Positions 1 through 8,646 of a stretch of 64,000 nt of DNA are shown here, in pieces. How positions within the stretch are numbered: position 1 is the first letter of the stretch; each line of letters starts with the position of its first letter. Both the position numbers and the translations under genes were made by a program. The DNA is taken from the NCBI GenBank assembly GCA_002698985.1, contig PAAY01000020.1, positions 1 to 64,000 on the forward strand, in the 5' to 3' direction. Origin of the DNA: Saprospirales bacterium. Lineage in GTDB: Bacteria > Bacteroidota > Bacteroidia > Chitinophagales > Saprospiraceae. The notes under the pieces are model-generated. The model did not search any database. It was given only the letters and a program-made list of their open reading frames with translations, and had not been told where the DNA came from.

Positions 1-77
1 AACCCCAATAATCCCCCATAATCCCCATAATCCCCATAATCCCCATAATCCTCATAACCCTCATAATCCTCACAAGC
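1..77 (+). repeat. ATAATCC-type degenerate repeat upstream of the GH16 gene
   Basis: The window opens with about eight copies of a 9-nt unit (CATAATCCC with C/T variation) that end a few bases before the ATG at 79. Related tracts, in the same orientation relative to the downstream gene, precede the aminopeptidase P gene (27747), the HAD gene (29293) and the GT4 gene (56683, minus strand). The function is unknown. The tract may continue to the left of the window. Confidence 0.85.
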
Positions 78-78
78 A

Positions 79-1248
79 ATGATCCGCCTGCTCACCTTCC
101 TTGTCTTCTCAACTTTTCTCTTCGCCTGCGGCAAAGACGATGACGGAGGCGGGACTACCCTGCCCACCGTGACCATCGATCACCTTACCCGTTTTGAAGG
201 CAATGAAGACAACACCTTTGATTTTTCTGTCCGTTTGTCAGCAGCTTCAAAGGAGCAGGTGTCCGTTGATTACGAAACTGAAGACCGTTCGGCTGAGGCA
301 GGTGATGATTACGAAGCCACCAGCGGCACCCTGGTTTTCAGTCCCGGGGAAACGCAAAAAGTAGTCTCTGTGCTGGTTTATGGGGACACCCTGAAAGAAG
401 GCGATGAGGAGTTTAACTTGAAACTGCTCAACCCCGTCAATTGTGAGCTTTCCAGCTCCGGTGCCATCGGCACCATCCGCAATGACGACACCTACCTGCC
501 GGTGGACGACCAGGGCTACGTCACCCCTGACAGCTACGCCGGTTGGAACCTGGTTTGGCGCGATGAATTTAACGGAACCACCATCGACCCGGCCAACTGG
601 AAACACGAAACCGGTAACCACGGCTGGGGCAACAACGAACTGCAGTATTACACCGACAGGCCGGATAACAGCTACATCTCCGACGGCAAGCTGGTCATAG
701 AGGCTAAAAAGGAAAATTTCGGGGGCAGCCAGTACACCTCTGCAAGAATGATCTCCGCCGGACTTCAGGAATTCCAGTACGGACGCATCGACATCAGGGC
801 CAAATTGCCCGAAGGGAAAGGCATCTGGCCTGCCCTGTGGATGCTCGGCAGCGATTTCTGGACCACCGGCTGGCCCAATTGCGGCGAAATCGACATCATG
901 GAAATCGTCGGGCATGAACCCTCAACCGTTCACGGTACTGCTCACTGGGGCGACTTCTCAGGCAACCACGTCAGCTATGGAAACAGCACCACTTTGTCCA
1001 GCGGGAAATTTTCCGACGAATTTCACGTCTTCACCATTATCTGGGACAATGAAAAGATCCGTTGGTTCCTCGATGACAATCTCTACAACACGCTGGACAT
1101 AACCCCCTCGGCACTTTCAGAATTCCACCAGCCTTTCTTCTTCATCTTCAACATCGCCGTCGGCGGCAACTGGCCCGGCTCTCCTGACGGCACCACGGTC
1201 TTCCCGCAGTACATGTATGTGGATTACATCCGGGTGTTTCAGCAGTAA
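79..1248 (+). CDS. Calx-beta / GH16 beta-glucanase lipoprotein
   Basis: The 389-residue protein starts with a lipoprotein signal whose lipobox ends FLFAC (Cys17), so it is probably anchored in the outer membrane. Residues about 28-135 form a Calx-beta domain. Residues about 150-389 form a glycoside hydrolase family 16 domain with the active-site motif EIDIME at 270-275; E270 is the expected nucleophile and E275 the acid/base. GH16 members of this type cleave beta-1,3 or mixed beta-1,3/1,4 glucans such as laminarin. The aromatic-rich cleft (WPALWML, W residues near 325-375) fits this. The exact substrate cannot be read from the sequence. It is transcribed alone, convergent with the ATPase gene, and its start is preceded by the ATAATCC repeat tract. 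Confidence 0.93.
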   Translation: MIRLLTFLVFSTFLFACGKDDDGGGTTLPTVTIDHLTRFEGNEDNTFDFSVRLSAASKEQVSVDYETEDRSAEAGDDYEATSGTLVFSPGETQKVVSVLVYGDTLKEGDEEFNLKLLNPVNCELSSSGAIGTIRNDDTYLPVDDQGYVTPDSYAGWNLVWRDEFNGTTIDPANWKHETGNHGWGNNELQYYTDRPDNSYISDGKLVIEAKKENFGGSQYTSARMISAGLQEFQYGRIDIRAKLPEGKGIWPALWMLGSDFWTTGWPNCGEIDIMEIVGHEPSTVHGTAHWGDFSGNHVSYGNSTTLSSGKFSDEFHVFTIIWDNEKIRWFLDDNLYNTLDITPSALSEFHQPFFFIFNIAVGGNWPGSPDGTTVFPQYMYVDYIRVFQQ

Positions 1249-1251
1249 GTA

Positions 1252-1273
1252 CCGTCGATCTCCCGTTCGACGG
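1252..1273. terminator. Weak stem-loop between convergent genes
   Basis: CCGTCGA (1252-1258) and TCGACGG (1267-1273) form a 7-bp stem with an 8-nt loop, 4 nt after the GH16 stop and before the end of the convergent ATPase gene. No T-run follows, so this is only a possible terminator. Confidence 0.3.
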
Positions 1274-1314
1274 CCACAGGTTCACTGTACAACCAAGCCA
1301 TTTCTCCAGTGAAG

Positions 1315-2571
1315 TCAAACCCCAGGTGGCATACCATTTTCCAACGCCACCTTCCAGAAATCCTGAGCCGACCAGCATTGCAATTGAAAGCCAGGGTAAG
1401 CCTCTGTAAATTTTTTGTACCTGGATGGTTTGAAGTTGACTGGGTCCCACTTTACTTCAATGGCTTTTCCAGCATTGAATTGCTCCTCGACAATGAAATC
1501 AATTTCCTTCCCGTCAGCAGTGCGCCAGAATTTCAACTGGTCGCTTTGGTACAGGGTTCTCAATTGACTGAAATAGTATTGTTCCAGCAAGGCACCTTTG
1601 TCGCTCCTTAGATCGACAGGGCCAAACCTGTTGAGCAGAGAATTGCGCAATCCGGAATCATTGAAAAATACCTTGGGCATTTTGGTCAGTTCTTTTCTGA
1701 CATTCCGGAAGAAGGGTTTAACCAGTTGGATGTGGAAGCATTTTTCCAACACATACAAGTAGTTGTCAATGGTCTTGTTATCCACCTGGACGGTTTTCGC
1801 CAGTTCGTGTTTGTTCAGAAGATTACCCAGCTGGTCTGCCAAAAGCTGGAACAAAAGGTAAAACTTGCTTTCCATGGACACACCCGATTCCATTAAATCC
1901 CGTTTGACATAGGCGTTTTTGAGCTCATTCAGCAAAAACTCTTTGCCCTTCTCGTCTTCTTCCAGCACCACTGCTGGATAGCCACCGTAAACCAGGTATT
2001 GGTAGAAGTACCTTTGCAAATCAGGCAGATAGAGTGAAGTGTACCCATCCCGGGCATTCATGAGTTTCAGTTCCCCGATCAGGGCATCGGCTTCACGAAA
2101 ACTGAGCATCTCGTAAAATGACAATGGATTAAGGGTGAAAACCCTTTTGCGTCCTGCCAGCGAGTCTTTGAAATCACGGTCGATGTAAAATGCGCTGCTT
2201 CCGGTGCAAACTACTTTCAGGTTTTCGTCATAAGTGTCGTACAGGTATTTAAGGAAGTTGGTAGGGTTCTTTGCGTATTGAACCTCGTCGATCAGGAGAA
2301 ACACCCGTTTGTCATCCAACTTTTCAAGAATAGGTGAAGGCTTCGATGCGGTAAAATCGAATACCTTTTCCGGGTGCTGGTTGATGGCTTCCAGTATCCG
2401 CAAATCCTCAAATGAGAGGTAGTAAACTGATTCGCCCCGGTCTTTCAACTCTGTGTAAAGTATCCGTAGCAGGGAAGTTTTCCCAACCTGCCTGGCACCT
2501 GAAATGATGGTGAAAGCTTTCTCTTTCAGGTGGTTCCGGAAGGAGGAAAGTAAGGTTCTGGATTTGAGCAT
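1315..2571 (-). CDS. AAA ATPase, DUF4143 family
   Basis: 418 residues. The Walker A motif is GARQVGKTS at 25-33, the Walker B-like motif is LLIDEVQ near residue 97, and the C-terminal half has the DUF4143 nuclease-like fold signature (ADGKEIDFIVE ... AIEVKW near 350-375). Proteins of this family are common, often multicopy, in Bacteroidota and archaea, and their biological role is not established. This one shares only the family architecture with the ATPase at 25960-27123. Its ATG lies 4 nt from a pair of tandem hairpins (2576-2638). It is convergent with the GH16 gene and has no operon partner. Confidence 0.9.
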   Translation of the reverse strand: MLKSRTLLSSFRNHLKEKAFTIISGARQVGKTSLLRILYTELKDRGESVYYLSFEDLRILEAINQHPEKVFDFTASKPSPILEKLDDKRVFLLIDEVQYAKNPTNFLKYLYDTYDENLKVVCTGSSAFYIDRDFKDSLAGRKRVFTLNPLSFYEMLSFREADALIGELKLMNARDGYTSLYLPDLQRYFYQYLVYGGYPAVVLEEDEKGKEFLLNELKNAYVKRDLMESGVSMESKFYLLFQLLADQLGNLLNKHELAKTVQVDNKTIDNYLYVLEKCFHIQLVKPFFRNVRKELTKMPKVFFNDSGLRNSLLNRFGPVDLRSDKGALLEQYYFSQLRTLYQSDQLKFWRTADGKEIDFIVEEQFNAGKAIEVKWDPVNFKPSRYKKFTEAYPGFQLQCWSAQDFWKVALENGMPPGV

Positions 2572-2575
2572 TTTG

Positions 2576-2638
2576 GATATTTTTGGATTGCAACTCCAAA
2601 AATATCGGATATTTTTGGAATCTCACTCCAAAAATATC
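2576..2638. repeat. Two tandem 31-bp hairpins abutting the ATPase start codon
   Basis: The arms GATATTTTTGGA / TCCAAAAATATC occur at 2576-2587/2595-2606 and again at 2608-2619/2627-2638. Each hairpin has a perfect 12-bp stem and a 7-nt loop that differs between copies (TTGCAAC, ATCTCAC); the period is 32 bp. The array ends 4 nt before the ATPase start (2571, minus strand). It could act as an operator or as an mRNA leader structure. Confidence 0.85.
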
Positions 2639-2749
2639 GGTTTTACTCCTTGAACCGGCACAGCTTATCGAACCGGGCATATCCCGAAGCAGCCTTTTGG
2701 GAGCAGCTTGAAGATCCATTGGAAGCGCCTCTCCAAACGCTTAAAGCAC

Positions 2750-2757
2750 TACATTTG
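2750..2757 (+). promoter_or_regulatory. Bacteroidota-type -7 element for the fusion gene
   Basis: TACATTTG matches the consensus TAnnTTTG and is followed by C. It lies about 47 nt before the ATG at 2804, which supports that start over an upstream in-frame TTG at 2708. I see no clear -33 TTTG at the usual spacing. Confidence 0.5.
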
Positions 2758-2803
2758 CCAATCCCGAAACAAATTACCAGAGCCTCCACCCAATTCTTGC
2801 TTT

Positions 2804-5800
2804 ATGCCCCTCGATCCGGAATTTGCCGCAGAAATAGCACAGCAGCTTTACGGCCTGCGGGCTATCGCCAAACCGCTTCCAGGTGAATTGGATGACAATT
2901 TCAAACTGGAGGATTCCGACGGCAACCACTTCATTCTCAAAATTGCCCACCCCGACGCCGATGTCAAATACCTGGCTTTTCAGAATGACCTCCTGCTGCA
3001 CCTGGACGGCAAAGGCCTTAATACACAGGTGCAGGCGGTGGTGCCCACAATCGAGGGCACATTCATCGGTACCGCAACTGATCCGGAGGGGCGCTCGCGC
3101 TACGTCCGGCTGCTGACCTGGGTGCCGGGCAGCTTGTGGGCAGGACTGAAATACCGGAGCGAAGAATTGCTGTTTAGCCTGGGGGCAGCCTGCGGGAGCC
3201 TCTGCGCAGTGCTGGAAGGTTTTGACCATCCCGGTGCTCACCGGCAGTTGAAATGGGACCTGCTGCAGGCCGAGTGGACGGCCCCGCATCTCGACGCCAT
3301 CGAGGAGGAGGAAGTGCGGGAGCAAGCCACTGCGTTTTTAGCGGCTTTTCGCCGGCAGGTGTTGCCGCAGTTGCCTTCGCTGCGCAAAAGCGTCATTCAC
3401 AACGACGCCAACGACTACAACGTCCTGGTGGACGGCGATCCCGGCAACCAGCGGGTGTCGGGCATCATCGACTTCGGCGATGCGGTGTACACGGCCACGG
3501 TCTGCGATTTGGCCATCGCCATCACTTACGGCGTGATGGGATGCAGGGAACCGCTGGAAGCTGCCGTGCAAATCGTCCGTGGCTTTAACGAGGCCTATCC
3601 CCTTCGGGAAAACGAGCTGGCCTTGCTGCACACCCTGGTGGGCACCCGCCTGCTCATTTCCCTGACGGCATCGGCCCTCAACCGGCGGCTGCACCCCGAC
3701 AACGAATACCTGCTCATCAGCGAAGCGCCGTCACGGGCATTGCTGGCCAAATGGGCTGCTATTCACCCCGCCCTGGCACACTACCGCTTCAGGGAGGCCT
3801 GCGGCATGGAGCCCTGCCCGCTGCGGCCCGCCTTCGACGCCTGGCTGGCTGCGCATGCGGGGCAGTTGCAACCCGTCATTCATTTGCCGAAGGAAAAAAC
3901 AGCCACCCTGGACCTGAGCGTGGGCAGCACAGCCCTCGGCCACAACCGGAATTTTGAGGAGCTCACTCGCTTCGCAAAAACCATCGGCCAGATGCTGGAG
4001 CAGGCAGGGGCTGAGGCAGGCATTGGCGGCTACGCCGAAGTGCGACCTTTTTACACCACCGATTCCTATGCCACCATGGGCGACAATGGCCCCCGCTGGC
4101 GCACCGTGCACCTGGGCGTGGATGTGTGGATGCCGGCGGGAACGCCCGTGCATGCTCCCCTTGCCGGCAAGGTGCTCAGCCTGCAAGACAATGCCGGGGA
4201 TTGCAATTACGGTCCCACCATCATTCTGGAACACGAACCCGAACCCGGTCTGCGCTTTTACACCCTGTACGGTCATTTAAGTCATGCTTCGCTGCGCAAG
4301 TTGGAGCCCGGGCAGGCGGTGCAGGCGGGACAAGTCATTGCAGAAATCGGTAGCCCTCCGGGCAATGGCAATTGGCCTCCGCACCTCCACTTTCAGGTGA
4401 CCTTGGACCTGTTGGGCAACGAGGGTGATTTCCCCGGCGTGGCATTTCCCGAAGGAAAGGAAAGCTGGCTGAGCCTCTGCCCCGACGGTGCCCCGTTTTT
4501 CGGGCTGCCATTGCCCGACGAAAGGAGGGCGAAGGAAACAACTGACGAAGAACTCTACGAAAAACGCCGGAAACACCTGGGCTACAACCTGAGCCTTTCA
4601 TACCGCAGGCCCCTCCACATGGTGCGGGGTTACATGCAGTACCTCTACGACACCAACGGCCGCCGCTACCTGGACACCGTCAACAATGTGCCGCATGTGG
4701 GCCATCAACACCCGGCCGTGGTGGAGGCCATCAGCCGGCAGGCCGCTGTGCTGAATACCAACACCCGCTACCTGCACCGCAACATCGTGGAACTGGCAGA
4801 GGAACTGTTGGCCACGCTGCCCCGGCCGCTGGAGGTGGTGTATTTCGTCAACTCTGGCAGTGAAGCCAACGAACTGGCCTTGCGCCTGGCCCGCACCTGG
4901 TCGGAACAACGGGATATGGTGGTGGTGCAATGGGGCTACCACGGAAATACCACCGGCTGCATTGATATCAGCAGCTACAAATTTGACCGGAAGGGGGGGC
5001 AGGGTGCCCCGCCCCACACCCATGTTGTGCCCATGCCGGACAGGTTCAGGGGGCTGTACACCGGTAAAAATGCCGCCGGAAAATACGCTGCTCATGTGGG
5101 GCAGGCTATCAAAGCGGTGCAGGCTGAAGGCAGGGGCATCGCGGGTTTCATTTGTGAGAGCATCCTCTCATGCGGAGGGCAGATACCCTTGCCGCAAGGC
5201 TATCTGAAAGAGGTGTACAACAAGGTGCGAAAAGCAGGTGGCCTTTGCATCGCCGATGAAGTGCAGGTGGGCCTCGGCAGGGTAGGGGATGCCTTCTGGG
5301 GTTTCGAGCTGCAGGGCGTGGTGCCGGATGTGGTGACCATCGGCAAGCCCTTCGGCAACGGACACCCCCTGGCGGCAGTGGTAACCACAAGGGCAGTGGC
5401 AGAGCGCTTTCACAACGGAATGGAATATTTCAATACCTTCGGCGGAAACCCGGTGAGTTGCGCCGCCGGACTTGCCGTGCTGCGAACCATCAAAACGGAA
5501 GGCCTGCAGGAACAGGCCCGGCTAACCGGTAATTACCTTCGGGAAATGCTGACCGAACTACAAGACCAATACCCCGAGATCGGCGATGTACGGGGGTATG
5601 GCCTGTTTCTGGGCATCGAGCTGGTGCAGCCGGGCAAGAAAAAGCCCAATAGGCAACTGGCAACAGCCATCGCCAACCGCATGCGCCAATGCGGCATCCT
5701 GATGAGCACCGACGGCCCGGATGACAATGTGCTGAAAATAAAACCGCCACTCTGCTTCTCCCGTGAAAACGCCGAATGGCTGGTGGAAATGGTGGGGGGG

Positions 5801-5872
5801 AGGATTGAGGAATTGAGCCCCGAATCCCGATCCCGAAAATTTTCGGGATCGGGGGAGGAATCGAGGAACTGA
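2804..5872 (+). CDS. Three-domain fusion: APH-like kinase / M23 peptidase-like / class III aminotransferase
   Basis: About 1022 residues from the ATG at 2804; a TTG start at 2708 is less likely. Domain 1 (about 1-340) is an aminoglycoside-phosphotransferase-like kinase with HNDANDYN (H199-N206) and IDFGD (D223). Domain 2 (about 395-570) is M23/LytM-like with HLGVD (H436, D440) and HLH (H527, H529), so the zinc ligands are intact. Domain 3 (about 590-1000) is a class III PLP enzyme with [16 protein letters not shown] and the PLP lysine K848 in IGKPFGNG. Mammalian relatives of domain 3 are phospho-lyases acting on phosphoethanolamine or phosphohydroxylysine, and relatives of domain 1 include hydroxylysine kinase. 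A kinase plus phospho-lyase acting in sequence on an amino-alcohol is therefore the best inference. The role of an M23 domain in a protein without a signal peptide is unclear. The last 20 or so residues are encoded by repeat DNA. Confidence 0.88.
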   Translation: MPLDPEFAAEIAQQLYGLRAIAKPLPGELDDNFKLEDSDGNHFILKIAHPDADVKYLAFQNDLLLHLDGKGLNTQVQAVVPTIEGTFIGTATDPEGRSRYVRLLTWVPGSLWAGLKYRSEELLFSLGAACGSLCAVLEGFDHPGAHRQLKWDLLQAEWTAPHLDAIEEEEVREQATAFLAAFRRQVLPQLPSLRKSVIHNDANDYNVLVDGDPGNQRVSGIIDFGDAVYTATVCDLAIAITYGVMGCREPLEAAVQIVRGFNEAYPLRENELALLHTLVGTRLLISLTASALNRRLHPDNEYLLISEAPSRALLAKWAAIHPALAHYRFREACGMEPCPLRPAFDAWLAAHAGQLQPVIHLPKEKTATLDLSVGSTALGHNRNFEELTRFAKTIGQMLEQAGAEAGIGGYAEVRPFYTTDSYATMGDNGPRWRTVHLGVDVWMPAGTPVHAPLAGKVLSLQDNAGDCNYGPTIILEHEPEPGLRFYTLYGHLSHASLRKLEPGQAVQAGQVIAEIGSPPGNGNWPPHLHFQVTLDLLGNEGDFPGVAFPEGKESWLSLCPDGAPFFGLPLPDERRAKETTDEELYEKRRKHLGYNLSLSYRRPLHMVRGYMQYLYDTNGRRYLDTVNNVPHVGHQHPAVVEAISRQAAVLNTNTRYLHRNIVELAEELLATLPRPLEVVYFVNSGSEANELALRLARTWSEQRDMVVVQWGYHGNTTGCIDISSYKFDRKGGQGAPPHTHVVPMPDRFRGLYTGKNAAGKYAAHVGQAIKAVQAEGRGIAGFICESILSCGGQIPLPQGYLKEVYNKVRKAGGLCIADEVQVGLGRVGDAFWGFELQGVVPDVVTIGKPFGNGHPLAAVVTTRAVAERFHNGMEYFNTFGGNPVSCAAGLAVLRTIKTEGLQEQARLTGNYLREMLTELQDQYPEIGDVRGYGLFLGIELVQPGKKKPNRQLATAIANRMRQCGILMSTDGPDDNVLKIKPPLCFSRENAEWLVEMVGGRIEELSPESRSRKFSGSGEESRN

Positions 5873-5885
5873 GGAACTGAGGAAT
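5795..5885 (+). repeat. GAGGAATTGA-type repeat with embedded 28-bp palindrome at gene 3' end
   Basis: Purine-rich decamers (GAGGAATTGA, GAGGAACTGA, GAGGAATCGA) surround a perfect 28-bp palindrome at 5826-5853 centred on AAAATTTT. The stop codon of the fusion gene (5870-5872) is a TGA inside one of these decamers. Similar decamers follow the genes ending at 13732 (minus), 29144, 33460, 48771 and 48901 (minus). Confidence 0.85.
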
Positions 5886-5972
5886 CGATCATGGCATCCG
5901 CTACTAAAATCATTTTTAGATTGAAGATGCCTGGAAATTCTATTGTTTTAAAGAAGTTTTTAGACCATCTTC

Positions 5973-6018
5973 ACCAACCCCTCTCAACTCCTCTCAACCC
6001 CTCTAAACCCCTCTCAAC
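5973..6018 (+). repeat. ACCCCTCTCA-type repeat upstream of small membrane protein
   Basis: Four or five copies of a 10-nt pyrimidine-rich unit (CCCCTCTCAA / CCCCTCTAAA) end 14 nt before the ATG at 6033. Related tracts lie at 8585-8613 (plus) and 61651-61698 (minus). Confidence 0.8.
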
Positions 6019-6032
6019 AAAAAAAACTTGCT

Positions 6033-6608
6033 ATGCGCGATAAATTTCTACTCAGATTGATCTTGTTGACGGCTACGGTAGTCTTTGGGTACATATTGAT
6101 CCGGACGGTTCTCACTTCGGATTTCAATCCCATGGTCACCGAATTATTTGCTGCAATTATTGGCTTTGCCCTCACCGTAATGACCACCTCATTGCTTTTG
6201 AGTAAACAAACGGAAGCCGAGTTGCGAAAAGAGGAAAGTGTTCAGTTTTTAAACCTGAAAATGAATATCTATGTGGAGCTGCTGAATCAGCTTAAAGATA
6301 TTATTGCAAAAAAGCGAATTAACCCGGATGACGTTATGGAATTGCGACTGCTAAATCAACGCATATCATTCATTGGCAGTCCGGATGTGTTGGTGGCCTT
6401 CAATAAATTTGTACGGGCATTTGCAGAAATTGCCCATAAACAGGAAAAAGGCGACGAAATGATTGACAACCTGCTGGACGAAATGAGCCTTCTGACGGTA
6501 CATATCAGAAATGACCTTTTCCAGACAAGTAAAAAGCATTTGAATGCTGATGAAATAAAAGGAATAATTCTCAGCAGTGATGATTTGCTGGACATAAATG
6601 CCCGTTAA
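6033..6608 (+). CDS. Small membrane protein of unknown function
   Basis: 191 residues. I do not recognise the family. Two hydrophobic segments near residues 8-28 and 36-57 look like transmembrane helices joined by a short loop. The remaining 130 residues are charged and probably helical and cytoplasmic (for example NQLKDIIAKKRINPDD). No catalytic motif is visible. It stands alone between the fusion gene and the convergent PPK2 operon. Confidence 0.7.
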   Translation: MRDKFLLRLILLTATVVFGYILIRTVLTSDFNPMVTELFAAIIGFALTVMTTSLLLSKQTEAELRKEESVQFLNLKMNIYVELLNQLKDIIAKKRINPDDVMELRLLNQRISFIGSPDVLVAFNKFVRAFAEIAHKQEKGDEMIDNLLDEMSLLTVHIRNDLFQTSKKHLNADEIKGIILSSDDLLDINAR

Positions 6609-6635
6609 GAGACGAGAATGACCCAGGTGAAATAA

Positions 6636-7445
6636 TCATCCAAGTCCGGGCAATGCCACATCTTCGTAGGGTATTGTTTTTAATATATGCTCGGTGGCAG
6701 CAATGCGGGCTTCCGATTTCTTATCGGCCTTGATGATGACCCATGGGCACAGATCGGTGTTGGTTTTTTCAAACATCCAATTCTTGTATTTGGTGTATTC
6801 ATCCCAGAGGGTTTGGGCGTTTTCGTCCACCGGGGTCATTTTCCATTTTTTCAAGGGGCTGGATTTTATGTCAGCAAAACGGCGTGCCTGTTCTTCCTTT
6901 GAAATGGAAAAGTAAAATTTGATCAGGTAAGTTCCCGATTCCACGATCATCCTTTCAAACTCGTTGACCTGCCCCATGAATTGCTGGTATTCCGTTTGGG
7001 TGCAGAAGCCGTTTACCGGTTCCACGACTGCGCGATTGTACCAGCTCCGGTCGAACAAGACAATTTCACCGGGCTTTGGCAACTGATTCACATAGCGCTG
7101 AAAATACCACTGGCCTTTTTCTTCATCCGTTGGCTTGGGAAGTGCCACTTTTCGGTAATAACGGGGATTGATATGGGCAGTGATCCTTCTAATGGCCCCG
7201 CCCTTTCCGGCTGCATCTCGACCTTCGAACAGGATGACGACTTTTTTATCCTCTTTGATCACCCAATTTTGCAATTTTATCAACTCTGCCTGCAGTTCCC
7301 TGAGCTTGAGCTCATACCTCGTTTGCCGAAGTATTTTTTCGTAATTAATCTTTTTTTCAGCAAAAAGATATTTCAGGCCAATTTTGGTGTTCAGGACTTC
7401 TATATCCTCCGGTGTAAGGTTGAGTTGATCTGTTTGCTTAACCAT
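6636..7445 (-). CDS. Polyphosphate kinase 2 family protein (copy B)
   Basis: 269 residues. PPK2 enzymes transfer phosphate between polyphosphate and nucleotides. Visible motifs are Walker A GRDAAGKGG at 75-83, the Walker B/lid region VLFDRSWYNRAVVEP near 130-145, and the basic lid motif FYFSISKEEQARRF. The length fits a single-domain PPK2. It lies 23 bp downstream of the paralogue at 7469-8314, so the two are almost certainly one transcript. Whether it makes or consumes nucleoside triphosphates, and its nucleotide preference, cannot be told from the sequence. The start ATG at 7445 is the only reasonable choice. Confidence 0.93.
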   Translation of the reverse strand: MVKQTDQLNLTPEDIEVLNTKIGLKYLFAEKKINYEKILRQTRYELKLRELQAELIKLQNWVIKEDKKVVILFEGRDAAGKGGAIRRITAHINPRYYRKVALPKPTDEEKGQWYFQRYVNQLPKPGEIVLFDRSWYNRAVVEPVNGFCTQTEYQQFMGQVNEFERMIVESGTYLIKFYFSISKEEQARRFADIKSSPLKKWKMTPVDENAQTLWDEYTKYKNWMFEKTNTDLCPWVIIKADKKSEARIAATEHILKTIPYEDVALPGLG

Positions 7446-7468
7446 GGTGCAATATTTTCAGAAAAAAA

Positions 7469-8314
7469 TTAAAGGTCTAGTTGTTCCACTTGCCGGTAAT
7501 ACCGGATGATCACATTGGGATCCGGCAGCAGCACAGCCTTTGATTTATTTTTTCCGGGATAATTGAATTGCGACAAAACATAACGCATACTTTCCAGCCT
7601 TGCGGTTCGTTTGTCGTTTGTTCTCACAATGATCCAGGGGCTGAAATTGGTGTGGGTTTTAGAGAACATCTGTTCTTTGTAGTGGGTGTATTTGTCCCAA
7701 AGTTCCTGGCCTTTCATATCCACCGGGCTGAATTTCCAGCGTTTCAGCGGGTTCCGCAGCCTGGAGTCAAAGCGCTTTTTCTGCTCCTCCTTGGATATAG
7801 AAAACCAAAACTTGATGACCTTGATACCATCTTCGTACAGCATGTGCTCAAATTCCGGCACCTGCGACATGAATTGGTTGTACTGCTTTTGGTTGCAGAA
7901 TCCCATCACCGGTTCCACCACTGCCCGGTTGTACCAGCTCCGGTCAAAAAAGACGATCTCACCGGGATTGGGCAATTCCTTGATGTATCTTCGGAAATAC
8001 CACTGGCCTTTTTCTACTTCGGTGGGCTTTGACAAGGCTACCACCCTCATAGAACGTGGGTTAAGGTGCTCTGTAAAGCGTTTGATGGAGCCACCTTTAC
8101 CGGCAGCATCACGGCCTTCAAAAATGATGGCTACCCTCATTTTCTTGTTGGCGATCCATTGCTGCAGCGTTACCAGCTCGGCCTGAAGCATGCGGAGTTC
8201 CTCTTCATACCGTGCATGTCGGAGCTGTTTGTTGATCTTGATGTTTTTTGTGTTGGCAATGCTGATCAGATCGGATCGCTTTTTTGCCTTTTGGAAGTCT
8301 TCTAATGTGAACAT
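7469..8314 (-). CDS. Polyphosphate kinase 2 family protein (copy A)
   Basis: 281 residues. It is the first gene of a two-gene operon with copy B. Walker A is GRDAAGKGG at 67-75; the lid region reads VFFDRSWYNRAVVEPVMGF, with FWFSISKEEQKKRF further on. The two copies share architecture but differ over most of their length, so this is an old duplication or two separate PPK2 subfamilies, possibly with different nucleotide preference. The ATG at 8314 begins MFTLEDFQKAKKR; the first 30 residues are charged and poorly conserved between the copies. Confidence 0.93.
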   Translation of the reverse strand: MFTLEDFQKAKKRSDLISIANTKNIKINKQLRHARYEEELRMLQAELVTLQQWIANKKMRVAIIFEGRDAAGKGGSIKRFTEHLNPRSMRVVALSKPTEVEKGQWYFRRYIKELPNPGEIVFFDRSWYNRAVVEPVMGFCNQKQYNQFMSQVPEFEHMLYEDGIKVIKFWFSISKEEQKKRFDSRLRNPLKRWKFSPVDMKGQELWDKYTHYKEQMFSKTHTNFSPWIIVRTNDKRTARLESMRYVLSQFNYPGKNKSKAVLLPDPNVIIRYYRQVEQLDL

Positions 8315-8646
8315 GCGGTAATTCCTTGGTTTGAGACGGAAAGAAATAAAACTATTCCCGAATCGTCCTGCCTAAGTTGGGAAAAGTCCGCAACCTGAAA
8401 AAACAGGAGTCGTCCCGAATTTTACCTGACCTGGGCAATGCCCCCTTAGGAACAAAATATCGTCCGGATCATATCCAACATTTTGAGACTGCGAGCCAAA
8501 GGCACGCAAACAAGAAATTGGGCAGTTTGCTACCAATATGTCGTTCCTGCGGGACGGGCAAGTAGAATTCGGAATGACTCATGTTTCTCTCAACCCCTCT
8601 AAACCCCTCTCAACGAATAAGTCACTTCATGCAAAGCACTCAGCCA
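8315..8646. other. Intergenic spacer with one ACCCCTCTCA repeat
   Basis: This 332-bp spacer separates the PPK2 operon start from the 3' end of the S9 peptidase, both on the minus strand. It should hold the PPK2 promoter; TAGTTTTA on the minus strand near 8355-8362 is a weak -7 candidate. A short CAACCCCTCTAAACC-type tract lies at 8585-8613 on the plus strand, where no plus-strand gene follows. I see nothing else convincing. Confidence 0.5.

Noticed and set aside
2708-2803. N-terminal extension of the fusion protein from a TTG codon
   Set aside because: The frame begins with TTG, the extension has no domain similarity, and a TACATTTG promoter element lies inside it.
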